The position numbers were made by a program, and so were the translations under genes. Shown here one piece after another: positions 10,636-20,829 of a stretch of DNA of 64,000 nt; positions within the stretch are counted from its first letter, which is position 1, and every line of letters begins with the position of its first letter. Location: assembly GCA_001557505.1 (NCBI GenBank), contig LSAX01000003.1, positions 1,240,001-1,304,000 of the forward strand, written 5' to 3'. Source of the stretch: Reticulascus tulasneorum. Taxonomy: Eukaryota > Ascomycota > Sordariomycetes > Glomerellales > Reticulascaceae. A model generated the notes under the pieces. It was not told the origin of the DNA, ran no database searches, and saw nothing but the letters and a program-made list of their open reading frames with translations.

Positions 10636-13387
10636 AATATCGGAAGCTGATGGGGCAGGCAACAAGGGAGCCGCTGGGTGAGGATGGAAAGAAGTCACTG
10701 TCTTTCTAGTATGTTTCATTCTATGATACGCATTCCTTGGTCAAAAATTAGCTCGTCGCCTTGAGGCTTGTTAGTGGTGTGCAGATCACGTTTTAGAACC
10801 ACAGTTTAAATTTTACATTCATTATCTCCGTCGTTTAACGACGTTGATGCTACACCTTAGAAATACATTCATTTGGCCTGCGTCTCTCATTTGCATCACT
10901 ACCTAGATTCCCATGGCCACTTCATAACTGTGTTCCTCCGGCATTCGCTGGAATCGTTCCAGATGGTTTCTAATTCTTCGACATGACGCTCCGGAAAAGC
11001 ACATGATAGGAAAGAATTCCAGCCAGTGATAGAGAAATACCAAGCATTAAATGGAAAATATTGATGGCGCAAAATTATATCGTTTCCAATGTGAGTTGGG
11101 CGGCGACTGGCCGTATGCCTACCCTCCATTTTTCTTTGTCCCTGGCCCATTCGTGAATCTGCACGGCCCTTGTTGCTTGTCAACTGTTACTTATTCTACT
11201 TGGCCCTTAGTATTCTTATTTACTAGAAATTAGGATACATGCACGCTTACTAGGTAGGCCGCAGGATTTTATGTTCATGATAGCATCTCAGTTCAGGGTT
11301 TATTGCACAAACTTGTAGATGTATGATAGTGGAGTCTAGTGTAGTCGAAATTGATCGGGTACAAACTGAAGTCTTTACACCTAATGTAGTGAACACGCAA
11401 GTTTACTTCCAACTAATGCATATAATATCTCAATACAAAGGATATAGCGAAGAGCTGATCACCGTCTCGGAGCAGAAGGATCAGCTGGGTTGTCATTGGA
11501 CTGGCGCGAAACAACGATGGGAACCACTTGTAGAACAGTGCGAAGAAGCCGAAGTCTTCGGATGCTTCGGTAGATAAAAACATGGTCAGGAGAGCTGGAT
11601 TAATCCTTAGCGCTTAGTGAAAACAGCTGGAGGAGACATGAATTCGCTGATCCAACATACACCGGTCCCGAGTCTAGGAAAACGCTGAGAAAGGAACAGA
11701 CAGGGGTTTCATTTAAAAAAAGGCGAACCAAAGATTTGACCGCATCGGCATGGGTACTCAGATTGAATGGGGAAAGGTTCACAGGAAACAAAGCGTCCGT
11801 TCATCGAATATGAGACAAAGCTTAATCAGTAGCTATCACGCATATTATACCCAGGAATGTCTCTCTACTTCCTGCTCTACTCAAATCACATACATGCCCT
11901 TGTGCTCACCTTTAACCACTGAATGGTATTGACTTGAACACTAGCGACAATAGCCTTTATTTAAATTCACGCACGCATTCTTTACATATGCTACAGGCCT
12001 TTCTAATATGCAAATAACCATAGCTACTTTGTTAAGCATATAGGTACGGTTTTTAAAGTTTCTCACTCGTACACATGTTGTTATGCGCTTGACTGCCAGC
12101 AGGCATTCAAAGAATTAGTAGCAAGCTGCTGTCGTAAATAAACCATGCCCAATATTAAGTGAACAGTAGCTGGCATTAGCATAATGTACTCGTCACTTTT
12201 CACGCCTGGTTTCCTCTTACTGGGTCCTTGGTTCAGTACCTAGTATATATGATTTCAATGGAGTGGCAATTTCGTTGTGCTTAATTCAACATCGAAAGTT
12301 GTTCGCTAATACTAAGGAATTGGGCCCCGATGAAGCAGGAGAGGAAAGGGTGATAGCAGTTTGAAACTCTACATAAAACCCTGAGTAATTCTACTGGCAG
12401 GTTTGATATAGTGTACGCGAGTCTGTTTACTAAGAACCCTGCTTAAACTAACGGCGTTCCTAATGTAACGCAGATGATAACTGTTAGTTAAAGCTATAGA
12501 ACAGAGGAACGAGTATTCTATCCTCCCTGTCTTATAGCCGGGTTAAACAGCTGCTATTTTCTTTGTCTCTATTATCCAGACGGGGCTAACTCCAGTCTTA
12601 GGGTGTGAACACTCTCGTGCGCTTTCTTGCAACTAAAGAAGTTTACGATCTAAGGGTGTTCTCTAAATACCTTATTGTATAGATTTGCGCCTCTCTTCCT
12701 ACGGCACATTCTAGCTAGGCCGACATCTAGGCGGATTGGCTGGGCAAGTTTCGAAGCCTCACTCCTCACTAAACCGCGGCTCCTATTGCTGCGGCTTTTT
12801 GCCGCATTCTAGGTATTTCCCACCTTCCAGAGGTTACGTAGTCGAGATACTTTCATTTGGACTCTTCTTGTTCAAAAGCAGCATTTTGGTAAGCAAGCCT
12901 AGTGGGGAGCGCAAGCACTCTCTGCCATCTATCTCTACAGCTGCTAACACCACCGCTCAATGAGAAATGTGAAAGGTATCCGTTCATGCTATCGAAGGAG
13001 ATGAGAAAGGATGATGATTTTGGTGGGGGACAAAACTGAGGGCACCACGGTAGCAGACGGGATTGGCGGGCGTACAGAACCGACACAATTGGCCCAATCA
13101 GTTTAGGTCTTCAATCAAGTAGAAGATAGTAACGAGGCTGTATGCACCCCTTCTTGACGTTGGGGGCGATGCAACAGCCAGCTCAATATGTTACCCCGCA
13201 GGACCCAGCCTCATGTTCATCACCTCAGTCGGAGTTCCTCGTTCATCGCGGCAGCGTTGGTTTCTACGAGCCTTCCGCCAAATATCTCGATCTCTGCAAC
13301 TCTTGTCGTAGCCCTTGAGCCGCGGGTACTCCGCGATCAGTGTCTTGGGGGATTCACGCCGCACCCACCAACCTCACGTTTCGCAAC
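10636..13387. other. gene-poor, A+T-leaning stretch
   Basis: About 2.7 kb lies between the secreted protein and the HET gene. Stop codons are dense in all frames, particularly around 11,200-12,700, and TA-rich words are common. No domain, terminal repeat or transposase remnant could be read. It could include an old, mutated repeat, but I cannot show that by eye. Confidence 0.5.
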
Positions 13388-15313
13388 ATGGCCGGCCGCT
13401 CAAGGAGCGATGGCCGGCACGGCAATTACGACAACTTCTACACACCAGAGAACGACTCATTTTACTCGAAATTCTCATATCCCCCCCTAGACGCCGATTT
13501 TCAGGAGATCCGCCTCTTGGAGCTTGACCTCACAGGCACAGGGCGCCACACGATGACACACAACATTCCGCTGTACAACTCCGCAAACTACACGGCGGTT
13601 TCGTATTTCTCTGGGAACCCGGCCGAAACTCGGCAGATCGAGGTCGACGGGGTTTCTTTCAACGCGTTTCGGAACTTGGCCGTCGCAATCGAGCACATGA
13701 TCGGGTTTTGGAACTCGAAATACCTCGGGCAGCCTCTCTTCGTGTGGGCGGATCAGCTATGCATCAACCAGAGTAACCCCATCGAGAAGGCTCATCAGGT
13801 CAACTTCATGCGCGAAATTTACAGACGCGTTGAACAGGTGCTCGTCTCCATGCCTCTCGCGAGGGATCCGACTCCTGCCTTTGACTGGCTGCGGGAGCTG
13901 CCTGACAGCAAACCCGGACACTACCGAGCCCCGCCACCGATGGGCGCGCAATTCGCTGATGGACCTGGCCGGCCCGTCCAGCTATGGTCTCTGATGTATG
14001 ATATCATCGAGCACGACTGGTGGGGCCGATCATGGGTGTACCAGGAATTTATGCTGGCATCCCGGTCTTTCTTTCTCTTCTCCGACACGAGCAGCATCGA
14101 CTGCGATAATCTCACGCTCCTGCTGATGAGATTTCTCGGTCTGTCGACCGAGGAGCACATCGCCGCTTGCACTGCGTATTGCCATGACTTTGATCGAAGC
14201 GAGGGTGCTAAGCAGAAATGGGGTCCTTTGTTGAGCGATCCGTGCCACAACGCGATCCGTCCTCCCGTTAACGACAAAACCTTCATGGCCGATGACATAA
14301 GGGTGTTCTGTAATCCAGAAGGAAGATTATTCTTCATGAACGATGAATGCACGTGCTTGGTGAGCTGGCCGTATCTTTCGTTTGGTGTCGCTACTCGAAG
14401 CATCATCGGATCCGTGGGCTGGTTGATTGCAAAGTCCGGCTGCCCGCCAGGCGTCCCCTGCACATATGCTCTCAAAGTCCCCATAGACCTCGAGATCCTG
14501 AAAGCGCAGATTCGCCGTGTTCGGCAACCTGGGAACGCTCGGGCGCGCGTGGAGTATATCTTGAACAGCAAGGCCAGGTGGCAGGGGGGAACTCTCGATC
14601 TCTCAGAGGTACTAAAGCACGCCAGGAACACGAAGACTTCGAATCCAAAGGACAAAGTATACGCCTTCCTGGGTCTGGTTCATAGTAATTATGGAATTAG
14701 AATTAATTACGAGGCTTCGTATTCCATCAACGCTGTGCTCTCGGACACTGCACGAGCCATTTTACAGAACGAAACGAAAGGCATGGACATCTTGCAGGAC
14801 GCCGGAATCTCAGCTACAGATCGCCGCATCACGTCGACACATGATTATCTCCCATCATGGGTGCCTGATTGGGGGACGGAGGGGTATCATGACCGGAAAG
14901 TATTCTTTGACGCCCTTGGTTTGCCGAACCACGCGCAGGCCGGAGCTCCTTTGCACACGCTTCCCACGTTCCGAGCGGATGCTCGCGGCATCAGTAACCG
15001 GGTGCTGGTGCTGCGCGGTTATCTAGTGGATGTCCTTGGGGAGTCGGACGCGGAGACGTATCAGAAGTGGCGACGAATTCGGACGGCTGGCGGCAAGTAT
15101 GAAGTCAACACAGCCAGCGTTGTGCAGCGCGGGGACGAGCTCTGGGTGTTTCGTGGCTCGAAGTGGCCTTTTGTTCTTCGCAGGGGGCATGACTGGGGCG
15201 ATCAGCGGGTTCTTTTGTCTGTAGCGTCAGTGTATGAAGAAGGCGAGGTTTCACAGATCATGTTTGGGCGGGAGCCAAATCATACTGACGAGTGCGAGAT
15301 TCGTATTGTTTAG
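13388..15313 (+). CDS. heterokaryon-incompatibility (HET) domain protein
   Basis: A single-exon gene of 641 residues. I chose the first ATG (13388, context CGCAACATGG); the frame continues upstream only through a GTG. The HET domain spans about residues 35-250. It shows the strand-turn AVSY (here AVSYFSGNP, where most HET proteins have W-G), then VWADQLCINQSN with the usual MREIYRRVEQVLV helix, then WWGRSWVYQEFMLA. The second half has the standard post-HET segment NPKDKVYAFLGLV and the LPSWVPDWG motif. HET proteins trigger cell death or growth arrest after non-self fusion, often through a partner locus. No NACHT, WD40 or ankyrin repeats are attached, so this is a stand-alone HET protein. Its specific allelic role is unknown. 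Confidence 0.93.
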   Translation: MAGRSRSDGRHGNYDNFYTPENDSFYSKFSYPPLDADFQEIRLLELDLTGTGRHTMTHNIPLYNSANYTAVSYFSGNPAETRQIEVDGVSFNAFRNLAVAIEHMIGFWNSKYLGQPLFVWADQLCINQSNPIEKAHQVNFMREIYRRVEQVLVSMPLARDPTPAFDWLRELPDSKPGHYRAPPPMGAQFADGPGRPVQLWSLMYDIIEHDWWGRSWVYQEFMLASRSFFLFSDTSSIDCDNLTLLLMRFLGLSTEEHIAACTAYCHDFDRSEGAKQKWGPLLSDPCHNAIRPPVNDKTFMADDIRVFCNPEGRLFFMNDECTCLVSWPYLSFGVATRSIIGSVGWLIAKSGCPPGVPCTYALKVPIDLEILKAQIRRVRQPGNARARVEYILNSKARWQGGTLDLSEVLKHARNTKTSNPKDKVYAFLGLVHSNYGIRINYEASYSINAVLSDTARAILQNETKGMDILQDAGISATDRRITSTHDYLPSWVPDWGTEGYHDRKVFFDALGLPNHAQAGAPLHTLPTFRADARGISNRVLVLRGYLVDVLGESDAETYQKWRRIRTAGGKYEVNTASVVQRGDELWVFRGSKWPFVLRRGHDWGDQRVLLSVASVYEEGEVSQIMFGREPNHTDECEIRIV

Positions 15314-17527
15314 AAATTTTGGCCGATTTTAATGCGTACCAAATAACACCTTTGATGTTCCTCAGATCTTACTGGCCTTACCAACAAATCAGGATGCGGT
15401 TTGCGGCCCTGAGACCATGTAGCTTCCAGAGTCATGCTAAGAATTAGGACGTTTAGGAGACACCAATATTCATAGTATTGCTAAAGCCATGATATACGCC
15501 CTGTATGAAAACACGTAGGACTAAATTTGGACTCGAACAGCTGGGAAGAGAGACCGTTTCTGAAAAACCAAGGCAATATCGGCTAGTACTAAAGAAGAGA
15601 ATATGAACTGAACCGGTGTACTTATGGTTTCCAGGACTGGATTCTATTTAATCTCGGAATGGCACATCGTGTATTTCGTCAAGATCATTTAACCTTGTCG
15701 TTGAGGATCTAATACCTGTGAAGTCTGCGGTGAAGGAACAAAAACGGCCCAGTAGAGTAGTAGTCTAATCAAGCGATTTAGGGTAGACTATGTCAACGAA
15801 TCCAGAAACGGTTAACACAATATTGACATAGACATTTCGAATTAGTTGGTTTACATCGTCCGGGTATAAAATGGAGCCCACATACCAAATCTTGTGTACA
15901 ACAAAGACCGCTCTCACGTAATGTAAACAACTCTCACGATACGAAGGATTCAAAATTCTTTGAAGGTTGATCACGGGCTTGGGCGGCCGGAACAGCGGGG
16001 GGTGGCTCCTAGAATGGCCTGCAACGAGTTTGCAAAAGCCGCGGGTACAGCAATGAAAAGAAGCCACCGACTTCGGATAGTTCGGGCAGAAAAAGGAGAT
16101 AAGAGCAAGTTTAGACTCATGATGGATGCTAATATGGACAAAAGCGAGAAAGACACGAAGCCGCTTCCTTGGTACAATACAGTCTTGAGGTTACGTGGCA
16201 GGCTGGCCATCTGAAAATCAGGAACGAGGTCTCGCTTGAAAATGCGACATAACACGCTTGAAGCGAATCAGCATGAATATGACGAAGCTGTAGGTAATGC
16301 AGGAAAAAAATGCCTTTGTTCTGTAAGCTCGAGATCAAGCTAGTCAGTCCTGTGATATTTCGCCGAAGGATGTCTTTCTGCTCCTGGCTCCACTTACATT
16401 ATCTGTTTCCCCCTGTGCCTGATGCCGATATATCATTTGTTTAAACACCAATATTAGGCAGGCTCTGTATGAACCCATGCACACATTGCTCCATTTATTG
16501 TACTGACTCTCATAGGTCTATTAATGGCAACTGCTTTGAAAAGGATCCTGCACGGGTTTCAAAGTCAAGCTGCACGCCCAGCTCTCTGTCTCTACTTCTG
16601 TAATTGTGCCGAGGAACTGCCAAAAATCATCCCACGAAGGATCAGACAGAGAGAAGGAGTTAAAGATCGGCAATACCCAATCTCCAGCAGTTGGTATTAG
16701 CATAGAGTCCTATATTATCGGAAAATTGACTAAGTCGCGACATCCATGTGCCGATCGTAGCCTTCTGGAAGGAAGTTGCTTCCTTCCCGAGTGTACTTGC
16801 ATGGGGCTGCGGCGATCTCAGTGCGGCACGGAACACGGGAGCTTGGCAGTGCTTGATTCTCTGTGCCGCTGAGTATCATTAGGCTGCTTGCTGACAATCC
16901 TCCAGGAAATGTCTTCTAAGCTGTGTGTTACGTAAATGGCAGAACGTCAACGTAAGCCCATCAATCAGTACCCCAGACCTGAACGCCATGGGACCGGTTC
17001 AGACGAAACTCGACCTACAGGTAAGGACGCGGAACCTGGTTAGCTGTGCCTCACGCCAACAAGGTTAGGCGTTTGACAAAGTTCCCCCGAGTGGCTGTCC
17101 TAAAAGAATTTACCCATTGGGGCCCCAAGGCTGCAGACGACCAGGGGCGTATCCAAAGTGCCAACTATGCAGAGAAACTTTGATGAAGGCTACGGACATC
17201 GAAACCTGTGCCTCCAAAGAAAAGCATCCGGAGTCTTCCGGGGCAGCTTACCGGAGGTTGAACTCGATCAAGGCTGTGCGTTCATCTTGATAAATCTCCC
17301 CGATTGGTTGCCGCCGAAGCTCTGAATTTGGCAAGGCTGCCTTGGAATAGATTGAATTTGAACTCTGGCTCCTTGCGATTCATGTAAGCCGCAAACCACC
17401 TCGGGTGAGACTGCGGATGACCCCGAAGACCCGAAGATGCTACAGCAAGATATTCAGACTGCAGTGCTAGACGCAGGGACGTGCTTCATCATTGTCTTCA
17501 ATTGGAAGACGTAGGCCGAAGCCCAAG
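15314..17527. other. intergenic region without a supported gene
   Basis: About 2.2 kb between the HET gene and the second secreted-protein gene. Open frames are at most about 100 codons, on conflicting strands, with no signal peptide, domain or splice-consistent extension. No repeat or RNA gene was recognised. Confidence 0.5.
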
Positions 17528-17535
17528 TATATAAA
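17528..17535 (+). promoter_or_regulatory. TATA box of the 10-cysteine secreted-protein gene
   Basis: TATATAAA lies about 207 bp upstream of the ATG, or about 137 bp once the 5' UTR intron at 17637-17706 is removed. A transcription start near 17,560-17,570 would fit. Confidence 0.6.
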
Positions 17536-17636
17536 GGTCTGCAATCGCCACTACAGATCGTATTCTTTTGCTTATCAACACAACTTCAGCAGCTCTACAA
17601 ACATCTCATCAACTAAACTGAAATCCTCTTCACTAG

Positions 17637-17706
17637 GTATGCGTTACAGCTTGCTGCCGGGCTTCTTTCATCTGTAGCTTGCGAGCCATACTAACACTGA
17701 CTGTAG
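17637..17706 (+). other. intron in the 5' untranslated region
   Basis: The GTATGC donor, a perfect TACTAAC branch site (17689-17695) and a TAG acceptor at 17706 define a 70-bp intron wholly upstream of the ATG at 17735. The signals are clear; splicing itself is inferred. Confidence 0.65.
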
Positions 17707-17734
17707 ACAAACCCACGTCAAGCCAAATATCAAA

Positions 17735-18061
17735 ATGTTCGCCTCCAAGGTCATGATTCTTCTCGCAGCGGCGGTCGTTACCGTCTCCGCTCAGCCGAAC
17801 TGCCCCATTCCGAGCTACCCGGTCTCTTGCGATAATGATCCTTCCATCTGCGCTACCAACGAGGTCTGCGTCCTCGACGTTCGCGCGGAGAACGAGGTTC
17901 ACGTCTGCGTTCCCAACCTGCCTTGCACTTTCAATGCTCCCAACCAGCAGAGCAACTGCCCATCTAGCGATCTGTACTGCTACCAGGTCGACATTGGCAA
18001 CTACTGCCTCAAGCACCCACTGTGCCCCCCTTCAAAGAGACAATGGGCCGGACGCCGTTAG
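17735..18061 (+). CDS. small secreted 10-cysteine protein (108 aa)
   Basis: Encodes 108 residues. Residues 1-19 (MFASKVMILLAAAVVTVSA) form a signal peptide with a likely cut before Gln20. The mature ~89-residue chain has ten cysteines arranged C-x(10)-C-x(6)-C-x(5)-C-x(12)-C-x(5)-C-x(10)-C-x(7)-C-x(8)-C-x(5)-C. The chain is Pro/Asn-rich and ends in a basic KRQWAGRR tail, which could be a processing site. No TM or GPI signal is present. A TATA box and a 5' UTR intron with ideal signals lie upstream, which supports a real transcribed gene. It is a candidate effector or antimicrobial-type peptide, with no family assignment from sequence alone. Confidence 0.8.
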   Translation: MFASKVMILLAAAVVTVSAQPNCPIPSYPVSCDNDPSICATNEVCVLDVRAENEVHVCVPNLPCTFNAPNQQSNCPSSDLYCYQVDIGNYCLKHPLCPPSKRQWAGRR

Positions 18062-18600
18062 ACGCCAATCCTGATTTGCGGACAGTAGACGGATGATCTT
18101 GAGTTCTCCTCTTGACTTCAATTACAGTCTGCGTTGGTCTCATTTTCCTTCAACACATCTAGATGTTAGTACTCAGTGCTTTATGCCCTGGCCAGGCTTT
18201 AAAAATTCAGTCGTTACCAAAGTCGAACTCCACGTCTCACTCAAAGTGGTATTGCCATGATTGGGGAGACCCTCTTCGTTGTCAAAATGTTCGGTGATAG
18301 GTTTACAAGTACTTATTCCATGCAAGTGAAGATTTAAAGTAAGCAAGTGTTGGGATCATGACCACGTCCGTCCTGTGGTGAGATGTAGATCACCAACTTT
18401 ACTTTCATATTTTCCATTTCTTATGTTCGATATGCGCCCCAACTACATTTCCATCAAGTTTAGAGAATGATCATGATTTCAGCAGTATCTCACAGTCTTT
18501 TGATCATATACCTCTACATCCTCCTACAAACTCACGGTTCCACATACTATAGAATCCGTCCCGTCGCAAGCCCACTTACTATGCCACCCTGACAACTCAT
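18062..18600. other. convergent 3' intergenic spacer
   Basis: About 540 bp between the stop of the 10-cysteine protein and the stop of the CorA-like gene. It is A+T-rich and contains no supported gene. Confidence 0.5.
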
Positions 18601-20350
18601 CTAATCCACATCACTATCCTGGAGCTCAGTGTTAGTATATCTTTCCCGGCTCTTATGCCACAAACTTTGCCACAGCATACTGGCTATCAGCGTTGCAACT
18701 GTCGGTGGAATTGAGATCAAAATGAATTTTTTAAATGCCAACAACGAGAAGGATTCAGTAACGCCCCCCGTTTCCTGGCGGTCTTGTTCACTCTGATACT
18801 TGACAATATCGGTACTGAAAAAGGCCTGCTAACAGGTCAGAAACGCCAAACTGATTTAAGAGCACGGATGTAGTTCCGGCAACAAAACTTGCGGGTGTGT
18901 AGATCAAGGTGATCATACGTGCAATCCGGGCTGTTGCAATCTCCGACAGGATCACATTTGCCTGTTCACCCGCTGATATGTAGCCATTCAGGGTAGCTAC
19001 AGCTGACTTTGCTTGCAGATCTTCCAAGAGTAAGCAAATAGACTTTGAGAACTACCATCATATCTGAACTCACCTTGTTTCTTTGTTTCGTCGAATATCT
19101 GGACATCTTGTCCGCGTTCCGGTATTGGATGTTCGCATCCCTGATAATGATATCTATGCACTCCCCGAAACTTCTAGCGTAAGCAGTGCAAACTTGCCGC
19201 TCTACTGGGAAATTGTCGTTCTCGATGATGGTTTTGTAGAAGGCTCTTATCGATGACATAACTGCGGCATTGCTACCCACAAACTCATATGCCCGTTCTG
19301 CGGCAATAGTTATGCTTGCATACAGCTCAGCATCTTCAACAGTACTGCCATCTGGTAGAGAGACTGGAGGGGAAATGCCTCTGCAACGTTTACGGAGAGC
19401 TCCTTTTGCTAAAGCGAGCTGGCTTTGAATCGATTTCAAGTATTCATGCCAGTTTTTCATCGCCCATGTCGCAAATAAGATGTGCCATTCCAGGCTAGAC
19501 TTGAACGAGGGCGAAATATTGGTTCCGTTGACAAATTTGTCGCTGTAGTTTCGGTCCATCTGGTACAGCTCCGCGAGTCGCTGTTTGATATCTGAGGGAG
19601 GATCGCCAGTTATCCAGAGTTGGGAGCCCGTACCAACATCAAGCTGGTGGTGAATTGTTATTTCAGATATCCGCCATACTCCCGTTGAATCACTTGCATC
19701 CAGGGATATAAGATTGTAATTCATCTCATAACGCCGACCGCTCCGATTCAGCACTGGCATGACGTCCCCCTCATCGGGATCCGTAAGAATGATTTGAAAA
19801 TTGAAGCCCATATGCCACATCTCCCAGTTTTCTGATTCTTCGTCGTTCTGGCTTGGAGATACAATCACAGAACGAGCGAGAAACCGGATGTAATCGGGGT
19901 CAACCCGGTGAAAGGTAAGAATACGCCTCAACATCGGTCCGGTAAGATTGTACTTTGTGTCTAACATGCCAAGAACTCTGGAGTTTGTTGTTATCATCTT
20001 ACAGTTCACAGTCAGCATCGGTAAGTTATCAATGCTTACATGAAGCGACAAGATGGGTCCGGCTTCGGTACGCTTGCGTCTGGAGATTCAACACCTAGCC
20101 ATTCCCTGAGTTGATCATCTGTCTGGATATCCGTCTGGAATACATTACCATTTTTCAGGACATCGTGGAAAGAAACTGCAGCATTCCCATCTGAGATAAG
20201 GAGGCGTGACCCCGCTTCCTTAAATTCTTCGCTCAAAGGCGCCGCAACTGTTCGCTTGTGCAAGTCGCGGACTGTGGTGTTGATAGGATATTCGCCGAAA
20301 TCGACGCAGGCTTTTCGAAACTGTTCTGTTAAAATCGGAGAGCTGGACAT
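18601..20350 (-). CDS. CorA-like domain protein with two C-terminal TM helices (526 aa)
   Basis: The model is complement(join(18601..18825,18866..19006,19074..19977,20040..20350)). The phases close to 526 residues. The protein matches the fungal accessory family whose N-terminal part carries a beta-rich CorA-like cytosolic domain (SCRFIVLGMLDTKYNLTGPM, then LTFHRVDPDYIRFL) followed by helices. Two closely spaced TM segments end the chain: the first around ITLIYTPASFVAG to FFSTDIVKY, the second around FILISIPPTVATLIASML. The Gly-Met-Asn filter of true CorA Mg2+ channels is missing, so ion transport should not be assumed. The second intron's acceptor (19007) is the least certain; a nearer one would give an implausible 22-bp intron. 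Such proteins occur in variable, stress- or immunity-linked fungal loci. Confidence 0.78.
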
Positions 20351-20829
20351 GGCTTTTGAACGAGGATAGAACGTGGAGAGTTTCTGGACAATTGTCTGAA
20401 GGGATTTCGAGCCACAAAACCCTGCAGTCGGCGTAGAGGCTCAGCCTTGCCGACCAGCTGAACAATCAGTACACGTGAGCATTATCTTTATCTCCAAGAT
20501 GTCCACTAGCGAATTGATGATCCGAGCCGCTACGTTGAATGTCCGCTCGATATCTTGGATCAATCAATTGCTGTCGCATTTGCCGCTCCGTTCCTGTCAA
20601 TTACGCCAAGGATCTTCACCTGCACTGGACTTCGAGTTGAACCAAATTGAGGATTGCTAGCTATTGAAGCATTGCTATGAACAATAAGGGTCTCCCCAAC
20701 AGGAACCAGTGGAATCATAAGCGCTGTGGCGTTGTTGCATCAGACCTAGTAGCCAAAATACATTCCTAACTATGAAGGAATTTGATGTAATTGTGAGCGA
20801 CAGCCTTTGTGGCCTTCCTTCCAAATTCT
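20351..20829. other. spacer between CorA-like and F-box genes
   Basis: About 480 bp upstream of the CorA-like ATG and downstream of the F-box stop, both genes being on the minus strand. No gene is seen. It should hold the CorA-like promoter, but no TATA box stands out. Confidence 0.45.

Noticed and set aside
11180..12900. Possible RIP-mutated transposon relic
   Set aside because: The stretch is TA-leaning and stop-rich, but no terminal repeat, transposase or reverse-transcriptase motif can be read. A RIP index and self-alignment would be needed.
13340..13387. N-terminal extension of the HET protein
   Set aside because: The extension begins with GTG, not ATG, and the first in-frame ATG at 13388 has a good context.
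19052..19073. A 22-bp intron in the first CorA-like gene that would give RNK-FSKSICLLLEDL
   Set aside because: The protein reading is attractive, but 22 bp is below the size of functional fungal introns. The 67-bp alternative (19007-19073) was kept, with reduced certainty.
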